Below, one piece after another: positions 1-12,800 of a stretch of 64,000 bases of DNA. The stretch is taken from contig NC_089567.1 in NCBI RefSeq assembly GCF_040115645.1, positions 868,001 to 932,000 on the forward strand. The letters run 5' to 3'. The first letter of the stretch is position 1, and each line of letters opens with the position of its first letter. Below the pieces are notes generated by a model. That model searched no databases and was not told the origin of the DNA. It saw only the letters and a list, made by a program, of their open reading frames with translations. Source of the stretch: Euwallacea fornicatus. Its lineage: Eukaryota > Arthropoda > Insecta > Coleoptera > Curculionidae. Position numbers and translations under genes: made by a program.

Positions 1-345
1 CTTAGACTCAAAGTAAAGGTTTCCCATCTGCATTTTGGGTAATTATACACTCCTTTTCGATTATTAATTCATTGAAAACTGGGACTTTAAGTGGTGGTTG
101 CTTAGAGGACGTATTCGTGGATTGATTGGAAGTGGCATGATTTGACAATGGAAATGGGGGCTAAAATTGCCATTCAAGGCTTAAGATGTCATTTAAGTAT
201 CGGTTTAAAAAATTAATTGTAACTTAAATATATCCCTGAAATCATACAGAAGTTTTCTCCAATAGGAAGCCAATGGAGTTTCCAGTGAAGGCACTTAATA
301 TTAATCGAGATTAAATATTTGAAAATATTTATTTCTAAATTCCAG

Positions 346-1462
346 GTTTGACTACATATTTTATACCGGGTCAACTGCAGTCGGGAAAATTATCCATAAA
401 GCCGCAGCTAACTTTCTGACACCTACAACGCTGGAACTCGGGGGTAAAAGCCCCACTTACATTGATTCAACAGGTATTACAAAAATATTTTACAGGTACT
501 ACAATTTTACATATAGCAAATTTAATCAGAAACTATTCCTCCATGTATGATTAATGTTGTTTTTAGCGGACATAGAGGTGGCTATAAAGCGCATCGTCTG
601 GGGCAAATTCACCAATGCAGGACAGACTTGCGTGGCCCCGGACTACATTCTCTGTACCAGAGATGTCCAGGATGAAGTCGTAAAATGTGCCGAGAATTGC
701 ATTAAAAACTTCTTCGGTGACAATGTGAAACAGTCCGAAGATTTTGCACGAATCATCAACGAAAGACATTTCATTCGGTAACTTGAACCCCTCTTTACGA
801 ACAAAATAGTAAAAGACCCTTAACAATGTTACAGGGTGTGCAATCTTCTTAAAAACCAGAACGTCGCCATAGGCGGCGAAGTGGATGCGCAAGACCTCTA
901 CATCGCCCCCACTATTCTTGTGGACGTCCACCCCGATAGTGATGTAATGAAAGAGGAAATTTTTGGTCCCATTTTACCGATTGTAAACGTTGAAAGCGCA
1001 TCTGAAGCCGTCGAATTCATCAACAAAAGGGAAAAGCCTTTGGCCATGTATATTTTCACTAAAGACAGGAAAACCAAAAATTACTTCTTAAGAAACACGT
1101 CCAGTGGCGGAGTATGCATAAATGATACGTTGATGCACCTGGCGGTGTCATCTTTGCCCTTCGGAGGCGTAGGCAACAGTGGGATGGGCAATTACCACGG
1201 GAAAAAGAGTTTTGATATTTTTGTTCATAAGAAGAGTGTATTGATGAGATCGTACAATTCAATTGGAGAGAAGTTGCAGGAGATTCGATATCCTCCTTAT
1301 ACAGAGCGAGCGAGGGTTACGTTGCAGGTAGTAACAAAGAACTTAAACAGAAGCGTCAATTTTACTGGTTATTTGTATTATGGGTTAGCTTTTGGATTAG
1401 GGGTGGGAATTACTGTGGGGGGATTTTATCTGAAAAACCACTTTTACTGCAATGACTTATAG
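346..1462 (+). CDS. ALDH3-type fatty aldehyde dehydrogenase, 3' part (partial)
   Basis: Oxidises aliphatic aldehydes to fatty acids with NAD, probably on the ER or another membrane. Three exons fit by phase: 346-473, 567-777 and 835-1462, with stop TAG at 1460-1462. Upstream exons lie left of the window. The first exon encodes the cofactor-loop motif FYTGSTAVG and the catalytic-glutamate motif TLELGGKSP. The second carries the active-site cysteine in NAGQTCVAPDYIL. The third has EEIFGPILP, the glycine-rich PFGGVGNSGMG and the HKKSVL/RYPPY C-terminal motifs typical of ALDH3. A hydrophobic segment close to the C-terminus (about 20 residues from GYLYYGLAFG) looks like the tail anchor of ALDH3A2-like enzymes. 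It converges on the paralogue at 3994-8293, but its intron positions differ. Identity as ALDH3 is secure; the substrate is inferred. Confidence 0.95.
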
Positions 1463-2220
1463 GGTTTTTCAGTAGATCAAAGCCAATTACGCGCTTTTAA
1501 ATGTTTTTCAGGCAGAAGTGAATAGTCTATTTTAATTAATTTCCTTTTGTTGGTGATATGTTATGGGAATCTCAGATTATGTGATAATATTGATATGTAG
1601 AATCTAGTTGTGTTTAACGCTACATGTTGTCTGTAAGTTGAAATATACAACATACGTCTTAGGTTATTTAATTGTTGTGCGGACTCTATAATGTCTCTAT
1701 ATCTCTATTCGATATTTAAGCGTAAATCAACAAACAAGTAATTTCTTGCCAATTTCGTGTAATTTCTAATTGTTATTTTTTTGTTATTGAACCTTTATTC
1801 TACTCTGATTGTAATGCATATTAAATTGTGGCTTCAAATCGCTCTATTTTCTTTTCATTCTTTTCCTTAATTTTTTTTCTCAGGTCTTTCTCGCGTTCTT
1901 TGCTTTACTAGATCTACTATACTGTGAACCCCAGCATGCTTAGGTTGCGTTTATTTCTCCATAGATACCTTAATGCGAATCGTTGTGTTCTTTTTTACCC
2001 TTTCTATTTACGCTTCATTTCCGCCTTTTTTCTTTATCTTTTTGTCCCTCTTGTTTTCTCTTCGACACAAATTAAAGATCAACGACCTGTCAATAGTACT
2101 TCTGGGAACCGGTTATATCTTGCAACTGATCATGATCTACTTAACATCTAAGTTATATTCATATTTCCATCATGTCTCATTGATATACTTCGACGAACAT
2201 ACCCATTTCATGTAATATGT
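1463..2220. other. 3' flank between convergent ALDH genes
   Basis: AT-rich sequence holding the 3' UTR of the plus-strand ALDH gene. I found no further exon. The small open frames here, such as 1924-2215, are T-rich and hydrophobic with no family resemblance. Confidence 0.5.
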
Positions 2221-3022
2221 ATACCGTGCGACTCTAAATTGTTCACTGTCCCCGTCAAGTTTTTATTTATTTATTTTTTTTTAATTCAAAGGTGGTTCTA
2301 AATCAGACAAAAAATTCGATATTTTGACGTTTGTTTATTTTTTTAAATGTTGCTTAGGTCAGCGATAGCGCAAAACGGCCGATTTTTATTAATTGAATCG
2401 CGATTCAATTGGCAGTTCAAACTAAAAGTGTTTTGAAATCACATTCATTGGTGTACTGCACTTCATAATCTAAAAATTAGTTTTTGCGCAAAATAGGTAT
2501 AAAGTTGGTAAAAAAAGGAATACAAAGTTTAAAAGTATGTAAACAATGGAAAAACTTGTTTGTTGATAGGAATTGGTTTTGTTTCGGTTTTAATACTCAC
2601 GATCTTTGGTTATTTAATTTTTTTTTTATTTTTCTTTGACCAAGCACTGTTTTCGAGCACAAAAACGTAAATAAGCCAAATTCCTCTCAACAGAGAAGTT
2701 TGTTCATTGTTTACGTGCTATTTAATTGAGTTTGTATGAAGTTTTTAACCAAATTTATACCTGTTTTTCTCAAGGACTAATGGATAGATTTCAAATCGTA
2801 GTATGTACCTCGTTGAATACAGTGTTGAAAGAGTGTTAATTTGAGGTGCCATTCGACCCATATTTCAATTTAAAAAAATCGGCTATTTGGCGCTACCCAT
2901 GACGTCAGAAATATTAAAACAAAAAAGTTATCAAAAATTGTAATTTTTTTTGTCCTATTTAATGTTGCTTTTGAATAAAAAAAAATTAATGTTCATAGGG
3001 GGAGGACAATTTAGAGCGGTAT
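2221..3022. mobile_element. Foldback (MITE-like) element
   Basis: The two halves are inverted copies of each other. The left end (ATACCG, then CTCTAAATTGT, then a C-run) matches the reverse complement of the right end at about 3000-3022. Inner segments also pair: TAGCGCAAAACGGCCGATTT near 2366-2390 with its degenerate complement near 2865-2895, and TATAAAGTTGGT near 2500 with the complement of the segment around 2745-2760. The arms are nearly 400 bases each, with little spacer near 2640. No transposase is encoded. Both arms have diverged, so the insertion is old. Confidence 0.75.
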
Positions 3023-3248
3023 GACGTGACAAATATTATCAATGGAAGATCATTGCGAAGATCATACTGATTAGGCAATGCGGCCAAAGATACCTTTTCT
3101 TCCTGAAATGTGAGTATCAAGTGGAAATAATTTTAAGCAAAATAGTTCTAAGTAGTAATGGTGGTGACGTATTCCATTCAACCTCATTGGAAGCATAACT
3201 TCCATGTTATTTGAAATTGGCGCGCGAAGTAATTGGATTAGAATTGTT

Positions 3249-3272
3249 ATTATATATATATATATATATAAT
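3249..3272. repeat. (TA)n microsatellite
   Basis: An uninterrupted run of about eleven TA dinucleotides within the ALDH intergenic region. Confidence 0.9.
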
Positions 3273-3953
3273 TAACATTATTTTTGTTTGTTATTGAAAA
3301 TATAATAGAAAGCTAAAGTAAGTTAATATAGACATGAAATAAAGTCAAAGCGTGGCTGTGTCGTATTTGTTTTACTAGCGTCTAACAAACTTAGGACGCC
3401 AAAGCGTTATTATTCGATCGTCGATTAATATTCATTCGTAAATAGAGATTTTTATTTTTTTACATGGTAATCAGTTTTACAAATTGGATAACGAGCCGGC
3501 TATTGTTTATAATTCAACGTATGATTCAGGGAAGTGATTAATAGAGAGGGTCACAAAAAATTTAATTATATTTATATACTCTAAATTTTTTGGAGACGAA
3601 ATAAAAAAAGTAAGAAAAAACCTAAATAAATTGTTTTGTGGAACGAAGCCAAAAGAGAAACTGAAATTCTCACAATTGAGCAAAATGCTCTCGTAGCGCT
3701 GTGACGTCACAGAGCGTATGCTGGGTTTCAATCGGGCACTGTTACAAGCGAGAAATGGGGGATTACTGGATACATTTCGATTTTACCGATTTAGATTGCC
3801 TTTATGTTATGCTATGTTGCTGTCAGGCTGGTCCTCCGAGAATTTCTCCCGTTAAAGTCCTCAGAGATGCGGCACGACTGTATTTCCATATTGATATTCA
3901 TTGGATTTGTCCTCCTTTTACTGGTAGTTCGTTTATACTTCATTTTTTGTGCC

Positions 3954-3959
3954 TTTATT
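3954..3959 (-). promoter_or_regulatory. Polyadenylation signal of the minus-strand ALDH gene
   Basis: TTTATT on the plus strand reads AATAAA on the minus strand, about 35 bases past the stop codon at 3994-3996. Position and motif fit a poly(A) signal for the gene at 3994-8293 and imply a very short 3' UTR. Confidence 0.55.
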
Positions 3960-3993
3960 AAATGTGCTATAATATAAAACAACAGACCACACC

Positions 3994-6900
3994 CTACTGA
4001 ATAATCCTGTAATAGTATTGCAGCAAAAACGCTAACCCAACACCCAAACAAAACAAAATCAGTCTATCAAAATATTCCAAATTCATCCCCCTTCTTTTCT
4101 TCAAAATTGTATTGATCAAAGCCGTTTTCTTATCCGAATATGGTGGATACCTGAGTCTTAAAGTAAGCTCAGAAATCCAACTTAAATCTTTTACCAACAC
4201 GCTTTTCTTATGGGTAAATGTTTCGAAACCGTATTTTCCATGATAGCTTCCCATGCCGCTCATTCCGACACCTCCAAAGGGCAGCTCTTCGGTTCCTATA
4301 TGGGATATTGTGTCGTTAATTGAGACTCCTCCACTGGAGGTTTTATACAAGAATAGTTGCTGCACCCTAATATTTCTCGAAAAAACATACAAAGCTAAAG
4401 GTTTTTCTCTAGAATTGATGAAGTCTACAGCCTCTTGGGGATTTTTGACGTTCAGAATTGGCAACAAGGGTCCGAAAATTTCTTCTTCCATTACAGGACT
4501 AAGGGGGCTTACGTCGGTGAGAATAGTGGGACCAATGACACACTCTTGGGCGTTGACTTGCCCCCCTAGGGCAATATGCTCCATTCTCATAAATTCTACC
4601 AGTCTTCTATAGTGACTTTCGGTTACGATTTTGCTTAAACTAGGGGACTTGCTGGGGTCCTCGCCCCAAAATTCTTTCAAGACCTTTTCTGCCTCTTTAA
4701 TAAAGCGTTCTTCCACTTCCTTGGTGCACAGGATGTAATCGGGGGCTACGCAGGTTTGCCCACTATTCAGCATCCGTCCCCATAGGGCTCTTTTGGCTGA
4801 TTTGTACATATCTGCGGTGCTGTCAATGTAGAGAGGGCATTTACCTCCAAGTTCTAGAAAAGAAGTTTAAAGCGTATTGCGGAATGCTGTGACCTGAATT
4901 AACCTAAAGTGCAGGGTGTTAAGCTCTTGGCGGCTGCCTGATATACTATCTGCCCGATTTTTGAAGAACCGGTAAAGAAAATGTAGTCAAGACGTTCTTT
5001 TAACAATTCCGTAGTTTCTTGGGCTCTTCCAGTGTATATCTGGAAGCATTCTTGGTCGAGATAATTGGTCAGTACGTCGGACAAGAGCTTGTTGGTTGCA
5101 GGAGCTAGTTCTGAGGGTTTTAGGATGACGGTGTTGCCACCTGCCAGTGCTCCTATAAATAAAGCCGTGTTATTATATCATAAGGCAAATTCTATAAAGC
5201 AGCTTACCAACCAAGGGACCTAACGTCAGCAAAATTGGATAGTTCCAAGCCCCGATTATCAGCACCACCCCGTATGGGTCGTTGTAGACGTAGACGTCAT
5301 CGAGTAAGTTAACAAACCTACAAGATGCGGTTTTGCAGAAAAGTGCCGATTAAACTCAAAAAAATGTCCATTACCTCTTTTTGGGTCTCTGAGGCCCCAT
5401 CCATTTTTTGAGGTTCATTATGGTATACCTGAGATCATTTGCAACCAGTTCTATTTCAGAGATATTAGTTTCCTGCCTGTGTTTCTTTAAATCTTTAAAC
5501 AAAGCCTCCTCAATTTCAGATCGGTGGCTCTCAAGGAATTTCAAAAGACCTGCGGTGTGAAATCATTAAAAAAGTTTTATAGCTGGCATGCAAAAGTGGA
5601 TTACTTTATCCAATTTATCAGTAAATCCCGTTAGTCTCTCACTAAGGGTGATTCGAAAAGAATTTCCAAAGTTTAGAAAAGCTTCAGTGGGGATAATAAA
5701 GTGGTGGAAAGTTTGTATTTTCCCATTTTATATCCCCCATGTCATTTCCAATTTAGGCAAGTTTGAGAAAAATGATGCCGGCATTTTCAGAAATCGGAAA
5801 AGGAAGTTTTGAGTTGAAGTTTGTTTGAGCTTCGCAGAAATGTTTTGACTTTCCTTGAAATATTCCCCCCTCGATTGGAAGGGGGGATCATGTGCTCCTC
5901 CAGAATTACATTTGTCCCAGATCTCACATCAAGGTGTATTTTATTAAATGAAAGAAACGAATTAAATTAAAATGAATTAAAATTTTAAAAAAATAAACAA
6001 AAGTTTAATTAAATGAAGTAATAAATTAAATTACTTGAAAGTAAGCGTATCGAAATGTACGTGCTCGATGATGAGAGGAAAACCATAAATGCCCGAATAG
6101 CTCGATCTTGTGAAATCATATCGTATAAACGGATAATGGATTGGACTTAGTTTAACTCAATTTGACGATGTTTTCAAAACTCAATAAAACAGCGATTTTT
6201 TATTTTGAGACAGATTTGAGATTAGCAACTTCGCTATATTCCAAAAGCTCACATAGTGCAGTTGCTGCTTTTGAATTTTACTGGTAAGTCTCTGCATTGA
6301 AATTGCCCCAAGTAAAAAGGAAAATGTCTCGAATTTTGTATTGTTTTAGTAAATATCTCGAAAACGGCTACAGATACGGAAAAAATACTAGAGATGATAA
6401 GTTTCGAAGTAGAACGACTTGGATTCATTAAGGAATTAAGAGCGACTTTATTCTGGCAATAAGCTCCATTAGGAGCTTGCATCCTCTATTACCCTAGCTT
6501 GTTAATTAGCAGCTCAACACGTAGGCAGATCTTAATGTTGCCCTAAAGGCCACTAAATCAACGTTTCGGTAACTTTATCTGGAACCACTTTCATGGAAAT
6601 CATAAAACGGGCCTTTTTGCCAGTTTTTGCTTAGAAATGGACTTCCACCATTATGGTCTGCTAATGGTACGGAAACATTCACTGCTACATTGTTGTCGAA
6701 TGCCAGATTAACAGTTACAACAAGTACGTTAGTTACGTAATCTTGAAGTATGTAGAAACTTAAACACGGTAATTTCGAGAGGTATATAATTTCAAATGTC
6801 AGTTCAAGAGAAAGTTCTTGGAAATTTATGTAAACACAATCGTATCGATAATCTATCACTTCTTGTACCTGATAAGAGAAGGATAATAGCACGACATTAG

Positions 6901-8293
6901 ATTTAACTTGAGATAACTGGAGCTTGAATCGAAATTGTTTGTTTCAAATCGGATTTTATGCTGCATAATCAACAACAAATTAAACTACCATTGTTTGTTC
7001 GTGTTTCGCTGGGAAAAATGTTTAACGACACATGATACGTTTGCTTGCTGCAAACGATCATTAAGGATCAACTTTAACGTTCAGTTTCTCGATTGTTTTA
7101 CCTTAATGCACGGTTTCATTATAGGCAACCCAAAATACACAAAATAAGAAAAAAGTTAATATCGTCCTGTTTGACACTTACTCAACAAAGAGAAACGGGC
7201 TGTAAAACGTACAATTTTGTCTTTTTGACTTATGTCATGGTTCTGTCACTGTCGTTGGGCTTGAAATGGGTCATGCGCATATTTCCGGCAACGCTCCTAC
7301 GTACGGCATGCCGTTGTCGTGCGACAAGTTTTTCTTCTGGGTAGGAACTATTTGTATTTTCTTTTTAATCTATTTACTATTTTATTTGTTAATTTTTATT
7401 TTATTTACGTTCAATTAAAAATGATACATTTTTCAAGAGCCGCGAGCAATACTTGTAGGCGACGGCAAAATATGGCAACCAGCTCGGATATTAATATTCC
7501 ATTAAGTTTGTTAATCTGCCCTGGTCACTAATGGCCCTCATTAATCCATTTATTAGTCAAACAAGCATCAAATCAATAACTTACCTCTTAGCTGCCTCTC
7601 TCTAAACCCCAACTTTCTAGTCCTGCCGGTTTTAAAGACCCTTCGAGCAATCTCTACACACTCTTTTGCACTATAATTTCCTTCGGCTCTTTTACCATCG
7701 ACGGTAATAATGGAATCTGGTTCGTTCCTCTTTTCACCAATGCTCTTTTTCACCGACCCATTATTTGCCGTCACACCATTCAGATGCAGGTCCCTTAGAG
7801 TGCCATTGCCAGTATGGTTCATCACTGGATTTATGACGGGTTCAATTAGAACGCTCGTAGTGGTGCCGTTGCCCGTTTGGGTTCTGGGATTTCCGTCAGG
7901 TTCCCCGGGGGTTATGGAAGTACCACTGACCGTGAAGCTTATTGGCTCCAAGTCTTCACCGGTCATGCTTGGAGGTTCGTGGAAAATTGGAGGTTGGTCG
8001 ATGAACAGTCGTTTGGGAATGCGCTTTTCTTCCGATCTGGCGGTGCCATTTTCCGGGTGCTGCCTGTTAATACTGGACGATTGCCTTCTGAGCTCGTTCT
8101 GATGCTCCTTGGAAATTTTCGGCATTTTATTTCTCCTCTTATGGTCACTATCGTATTCCTTGGGCATTTTGGGCTCTTGACTGTAAAACTGATGCAAATG
8201 ACTGATCTTTGGGGATATACCATTAGAGGCGTTAGTCTTGAGCAAATAAGGGTCCAAGCGGGGGATGGGAGCACATGGGCCGCACTCACTCAT
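3994..8293 (-). CDS. ALDH3-type fatty aldehyde dehydrogenase with long N-terminal extension
   Basis: Five coding exons read downward: 8293-7585, 5549-5375, 5317-5208, 5152-4904 and 4853-3994. All phases close, giving 700 residues. The ALDH domain starts near residue 214 (ARRVFKTGRTRKLGFRERQL) and runs through NDPYGVVLIIGAWNYP, GGNTVILKPSE, FFTGSSKIG, the catalytic-base motif TLELGG (Glu415) and GQTCVAPDYIL (Cys449). The 34-residue spacing between these two fits ALDH3. The C-terminus has HKKSVL, RYPPY and a hydrophobic anchor (LILFCLGVGLAFLLQ). Residues 1-190 are Pro/Ser/Thr/Asn-rich, probably disordered, and unlike usual ALDH3 proteins of about 450-510 residues. The ATG at 8293-8291 is the first in frame after the acceptor at 8298. 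An upstream exon ending at 8365 is open for a short distance but lacks an ATG, so I treat it as 5' UTR. Start of the extension is less certain than the enzyme domain. Confidence 0.93.
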
Positions 8294-8297
8294 GTTC

Positions 8298-9815
8298 CTT
8301 GAAAATTGTGCTCATTCGTTGACCACGGTCTACCGTCGAATAAAAAGAAAAAAGGGGCACTTACCTGTCGCTCTCCTCTTCTTCCACTTGATCTTGTATA
8401 ATCACCAGCACGCTTGTTTTGTTAATAAATTTTGCTTAGGAAAGACCGTAACGACAATTCGAATCAGTGTAGCACCGATGCAACAGGCGGTGTTTACTTT
8501 TACTTTTCAGGTCGAACTGAACCACCATTCGCCTCTTTTCGTACAGAAGAGATTGCGAGGATATTTGATCCGTTACAGAAGAAATTGCTAATATTGCCCG
8601 ACTCGTTTCGAATTATGTAACCGTGTCGGTAAATACTATTTTATTGATTCGATGTTAGTTGTTATTGATCAATGAGCTATAATTGGCAGATTGCTCTAAT
8701 ACACGTGTCAGCCACGAACGCCTCTGGGTGAGAATTGCCGTTGGAGGAAGCCCCAACATGCGTATTCACCAAACGTATGCCGGAAAGCTCGGTCACCGGT
8801 CAAATATTCGATTCAAAGCTTGATAACGTGTGCGGTCATCATTTTTTGGTAGAAGTTCACGAAACAGGCTTTGAAGATAGCAGAAAGTGCTCGTGTCCTC
8901 GGATTACACCGTAAATGTCTGCAGCACTTAATGGAGCCTGTGTTCGACAAGAAAGAGCTCTTAACGTACAAATACGTTTCCTTGTAGAACTCAATGTAGA
9001 CACCAACCGTTTGGTGTTTGTGTGTTAACGTCGTGGGTGCATTGGCCTGCCAGAAGAAAGCGAAAGGATTTAGTTGGTGTATAAACACCACAAAACGATT
9101 TTGTACTTGTTTTGAGCAGTTGCATAAGCGCAATCTGTCTTGGTGTTGATAAAAATCGAAGATTTGAGGCAAATGCGACAATTTTTATCGCAATAAACGT
9201 TTCTAGAAATATTTGTAATTAAGCTGCAGAACTATTGTGGAAGGTGGATTTTTTTGTGCTTTTTGCTCAAGAAAACGAAGCAAGGGGAAGGTGGGGACTC
9301 AATTCCCAATTTAATTTGGAAATAACATTTTACTGATAAAAAATACGTAGACTTAGCGGAGACGATCTCGCCTTTTGCTCGGTTAGCATCGACTTTTCAA
9401 CTTTTGCTCGCCAAACGTTAGTGACTCCACTGAAGAGTTCCATCAAGCTCACATTACCTTATACTCTTCACTTGTTGGTCCCTTACTAAACAATCCAGCT
9501 TAAATTGGCAAAGTTCTACAGGTTTCTCAAATTCCCCGAGTTCTAGAGACTTTTAGAAAAATCCTTTGTAAGTATCTTTTTGAACGTAAAATAAAATTAT
9601 CAATTCATAATCATCTTACGCAGTAACGCGTTCGTCGCGTTGTGTAAAAACGCGTCTACTGCACGCCAAGTGCTAAAAACCTGCTTAATAATGAATTTAT
9701 TGGTTTCTAAACGACAAGTACTTTAGCGTTGAAAGTTCTTCGAACGGGTCACGTCTTTCATCCTTTTAACTATGAAGAAAATTCACAAAGTTTTGGGCAA
9801 GTACAAATGACTTAC
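8298..9815. other. Intergenic gap between ALDH 5' exon and synaptotagmin-like exon
   Basis: Contains the probable 5' UTR exon of the ALDH gene (ending at 8365, followed by donor GTAAGT on the minus strand). Downstream C2B exons of the synaptotagmin-like gene would be expected here, but I see no C2-like coding sequence on the minus strand. A 122-codon minus-strand frame at 8813-9181 has no recognisable family and lacks convincing splice sites. Confidence 0.5.
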
Positions 9816-12800
9816 CTTAAGTCTTCTGGCTTCAATTACCGTCGCAGTCAATCGGCTGAGATTTTCGTTGTACAGAAGCGAAACTAAAAGCTCACCCAGG
9901 TCAGATCTGATCTCTTGTGGTTCCTAGATGAAAATAACAGAACTTATTGACCATCTGAATTAAGTAATTAAATTGATTAAGCAAAGTCAATGAGCGAAAA
10001 TGGATTTGGTCCTCCTAAGTAAAAAGAACTAAGTAGAAACTAAAGGACCTAGCGATTAACTGATTTCTTATGATTAATTAATCAGTTATTTCATTTAAAA
10101 GTGGGGCAGAAAAATAATTAAATTATTAATTATCATCGTTAATAATTTAATATTATTTTTGTAATTTATTCTTCATTACGTGTTTTTACTTATAATTGAA
10201 GGAAATAATTCAGGAAATCTGAATAATATTATTGAATTTTGATGAGCAAGATAATTACGGCTGCTTTGAAACCGAACAAGAAAAAATTGAAAATTTCAAG
10301 ATCGTCCATCTATTTTTGAATTTTTTCCATTACTTTCTGCAAAAGTAATTAAATTTGTAATAACAGGAGATGCCAGTCGTGAAAACCAATGCTCACACAC
10401 GCGTGCGTTATAAATTCCTAAGAAGCACGCGTGTGTTATACATTCCTAAGAAACATGTGTGTTATATACATGAATTTGTGTCCCGAGTATATTACATTAT
10501 GTAAATATTTATTGTTTATTGAGTTTGCCAACAATGTATTGGAAATTTACGTAAGTACATGTTGGCGAACAGCCTCTTTCGGTGCAGCTTAATTGGTTAT
10601 TTGCGCCTTGATGGGGTTTTCTATTCTAAATAAGTATTCGCTTCAGATTGAAAGGCATAATCATAATGCTATGGGAAGAGGCACCGAACCGAGAAGATTA
10701 GATCTTATGTTGGTGTGTTAATTACACTTTTACTATCTACCATATTTTTCTAATTTACTGCTTCCATATTTCGGTTATATCATTTGAATATATGCAAAAA
10801 ATTAAATACATATGTACATCTGTTGCTTCCTTTATCATACGTCGCTATTTCTGTACAGTGTCGATTAGTCCCATTTATTTACTTTAGTTTTCAATTATCA
10901 AATTGCAAATCTTAATACAACACAAACTTAAGTTTTGCAACACATCATTCCAAATTTGACCATAACTTGTCAGTAAAACCATATTGCTGCAAAACCATAG
11001 TGAGATAAGAGTCAAACTAGAACGTTTACTTAAGCATTGCATTCTGCAGTTGCCCTGGATGGTATACAGAACGTTGCAGAATAACTTTACCAACAATTAT
11101 TTCAAATGTTTGTAGATACGCATTGTAAGGTTCCTTCTGAGGTATAAGATAGACATAATTCAACCACACGGGGAGGCTCGAAAGGATGCCAGAGAATTCA
11201 ATTTTTTTTTTTAATCTCAAATGGGATTAAACCCATTATCCCATGTTGTATTTTTGGATTCTTCACGCGGTTTTAAGATTATTTTCGTTTAAAAATAAAA
11301 TTACATCTAAATTTACAAAAAAAATTTTTTTTTTTTGGCTTTCGAAATTTCTTGACAAATGGCGAAGAGGGGAATGGCAACCAATGTATCGCGGGTGTCA
11401 TTTTAAATAAAAACCTGAACGTTTTTGAAAAAACCCCCCTCCCCTCACCCGGTTTGCTTTAGATTATGTCCAGTCTCTGCCGCTGCCTCTGTCCCAGGAC
11501 TTAAGTACTTAAACCGTCCTTTTAGGTCTACGACATTTCGAGACAACTGCTGGCCCAATCGTTGCCAATCAAGTGGTTTACCCATGTTAATAAAATTGTC
11601 TGATTCCTTTTCAGATACCTGGGAAATCTAATGGTGTGAAAACTTGTTTATTTGATGTAGATAATCAGTTTTTAATTGAAAAATTCATTACGTAAATACC
11701 TAAACCTGCGGTCGATGACGCCCGACCTGAGTTTATTAAGTAACTTCGTTGGTTTTATTTACGACTTCTCAAGCTAAAAAAATGGTAAATATGGGAAGTT
11801 AATAAATAATTAGAGGTTGTTATTACCAGCTCAGAAGCTCACATTTTTCTAATGGTTCCGCATACAAGAATTTTCGCCGAAAAAAAATCATTCTCGATCC
11901 TGTATAAGTGCTTTTGCGCAATGTGTGGGACTTCAGGTATCCGTGAAAGTTACTCACGCATCCGATATGATCTCACATAACTAAACCGGGTGCGCCATTT
12001 TCGAGATGACGAGTTCCAAATTTAGACTGAAAAAATCCGAGCCAAAAATCACTTGGTATGTTTCGTGTGGCTAGCAATTTAGTGTCTTGGATCCCTAAAG
12101 TTGCTCTCGAACGTGTCTCACCCTGTATTGCGGTAATACGTCGTCTTGCATCAAATTACGACGTTAAGTAACTTGACTTAAGTAACGCTCAAAAAGAATT
12201 TTATATGGACTGCTACTGACTTTTGTCAAAACTGGTCAAGGACCTGATCGCACATCTGAGGTACAGGGGGTGCACAAAATAAATTAGACATTTCATAAAT
12301 CTCAAGGTAGTTTGCTCAGCGCGGTTATAAGGACAATAGATATCCCGCTTTACGAAACTTGAAGGGATAAACAGTGATTTATGATGGTCAGAAATTGAGA
12401 TTTAGTTATTTCTACCCAAGACCGAGCTTTACCTTCGCTAGATCCATCTTGAACAATTGCTGCTCGGAACCGTCGCCAATTTCAAACTCTTTTAATGGAA
12501 AAGTCACGTGACCTATTTCCGCATATCGCTTCGTTCTGCCTCCATCGATAACTGTTAGCTTCAATATGTGATCAGCCATATCTTTCTGTGATACCTATGG
12601 GTAAATATAAAAATGGTATTTTATGAAATGAGTATACAGAGTCGCTTAAAAAGTACGCGTCATGTGGGAAAAACGGGTGACTATACAGGGTTGCTCATTA
12701 GTGCGTCAAAGTGCGATGTCTCAGTAAATATAAGTTTTGGAAGGAAATGCGTGAGTGTCAAATTAAAATGAAAAAAATAATAATAATAGCAGTTTAATAA

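Noticed and set aside
6575..6892. 105-codon minus-strand frame in ALDH intron 1 with hydrophobic, protein-like composition
   Set aside because: I briefly considered an insect DM4/DM12-type fragment, but the motif match was not convincing and no splice partners were found.
7710..8302. Long plus-strand frames opposite the ALDH N-terminal exon
   Set aside because: Shadows of the minus-strand coding exon; the minus frame joins in phase to the ALDH domain.
8813..9181. 122-codon minus-strand frame where C2B exons were expected
   Set aside because: No C2-domain pattern (no NPxFNE-like or basic KKKT motif) in any minus frame, and no acceptor in the right phase. Not used as a synaptotagmin exon.
9590..9682. 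Acceptor-like TTTTTAG near 9673 that could add about 18 codons after the last visible synaptotagmin exon
   Set aside because: It would end in a stop after a non-C2 sequence. A truncated C2B is possible but unsupported without transcripts.
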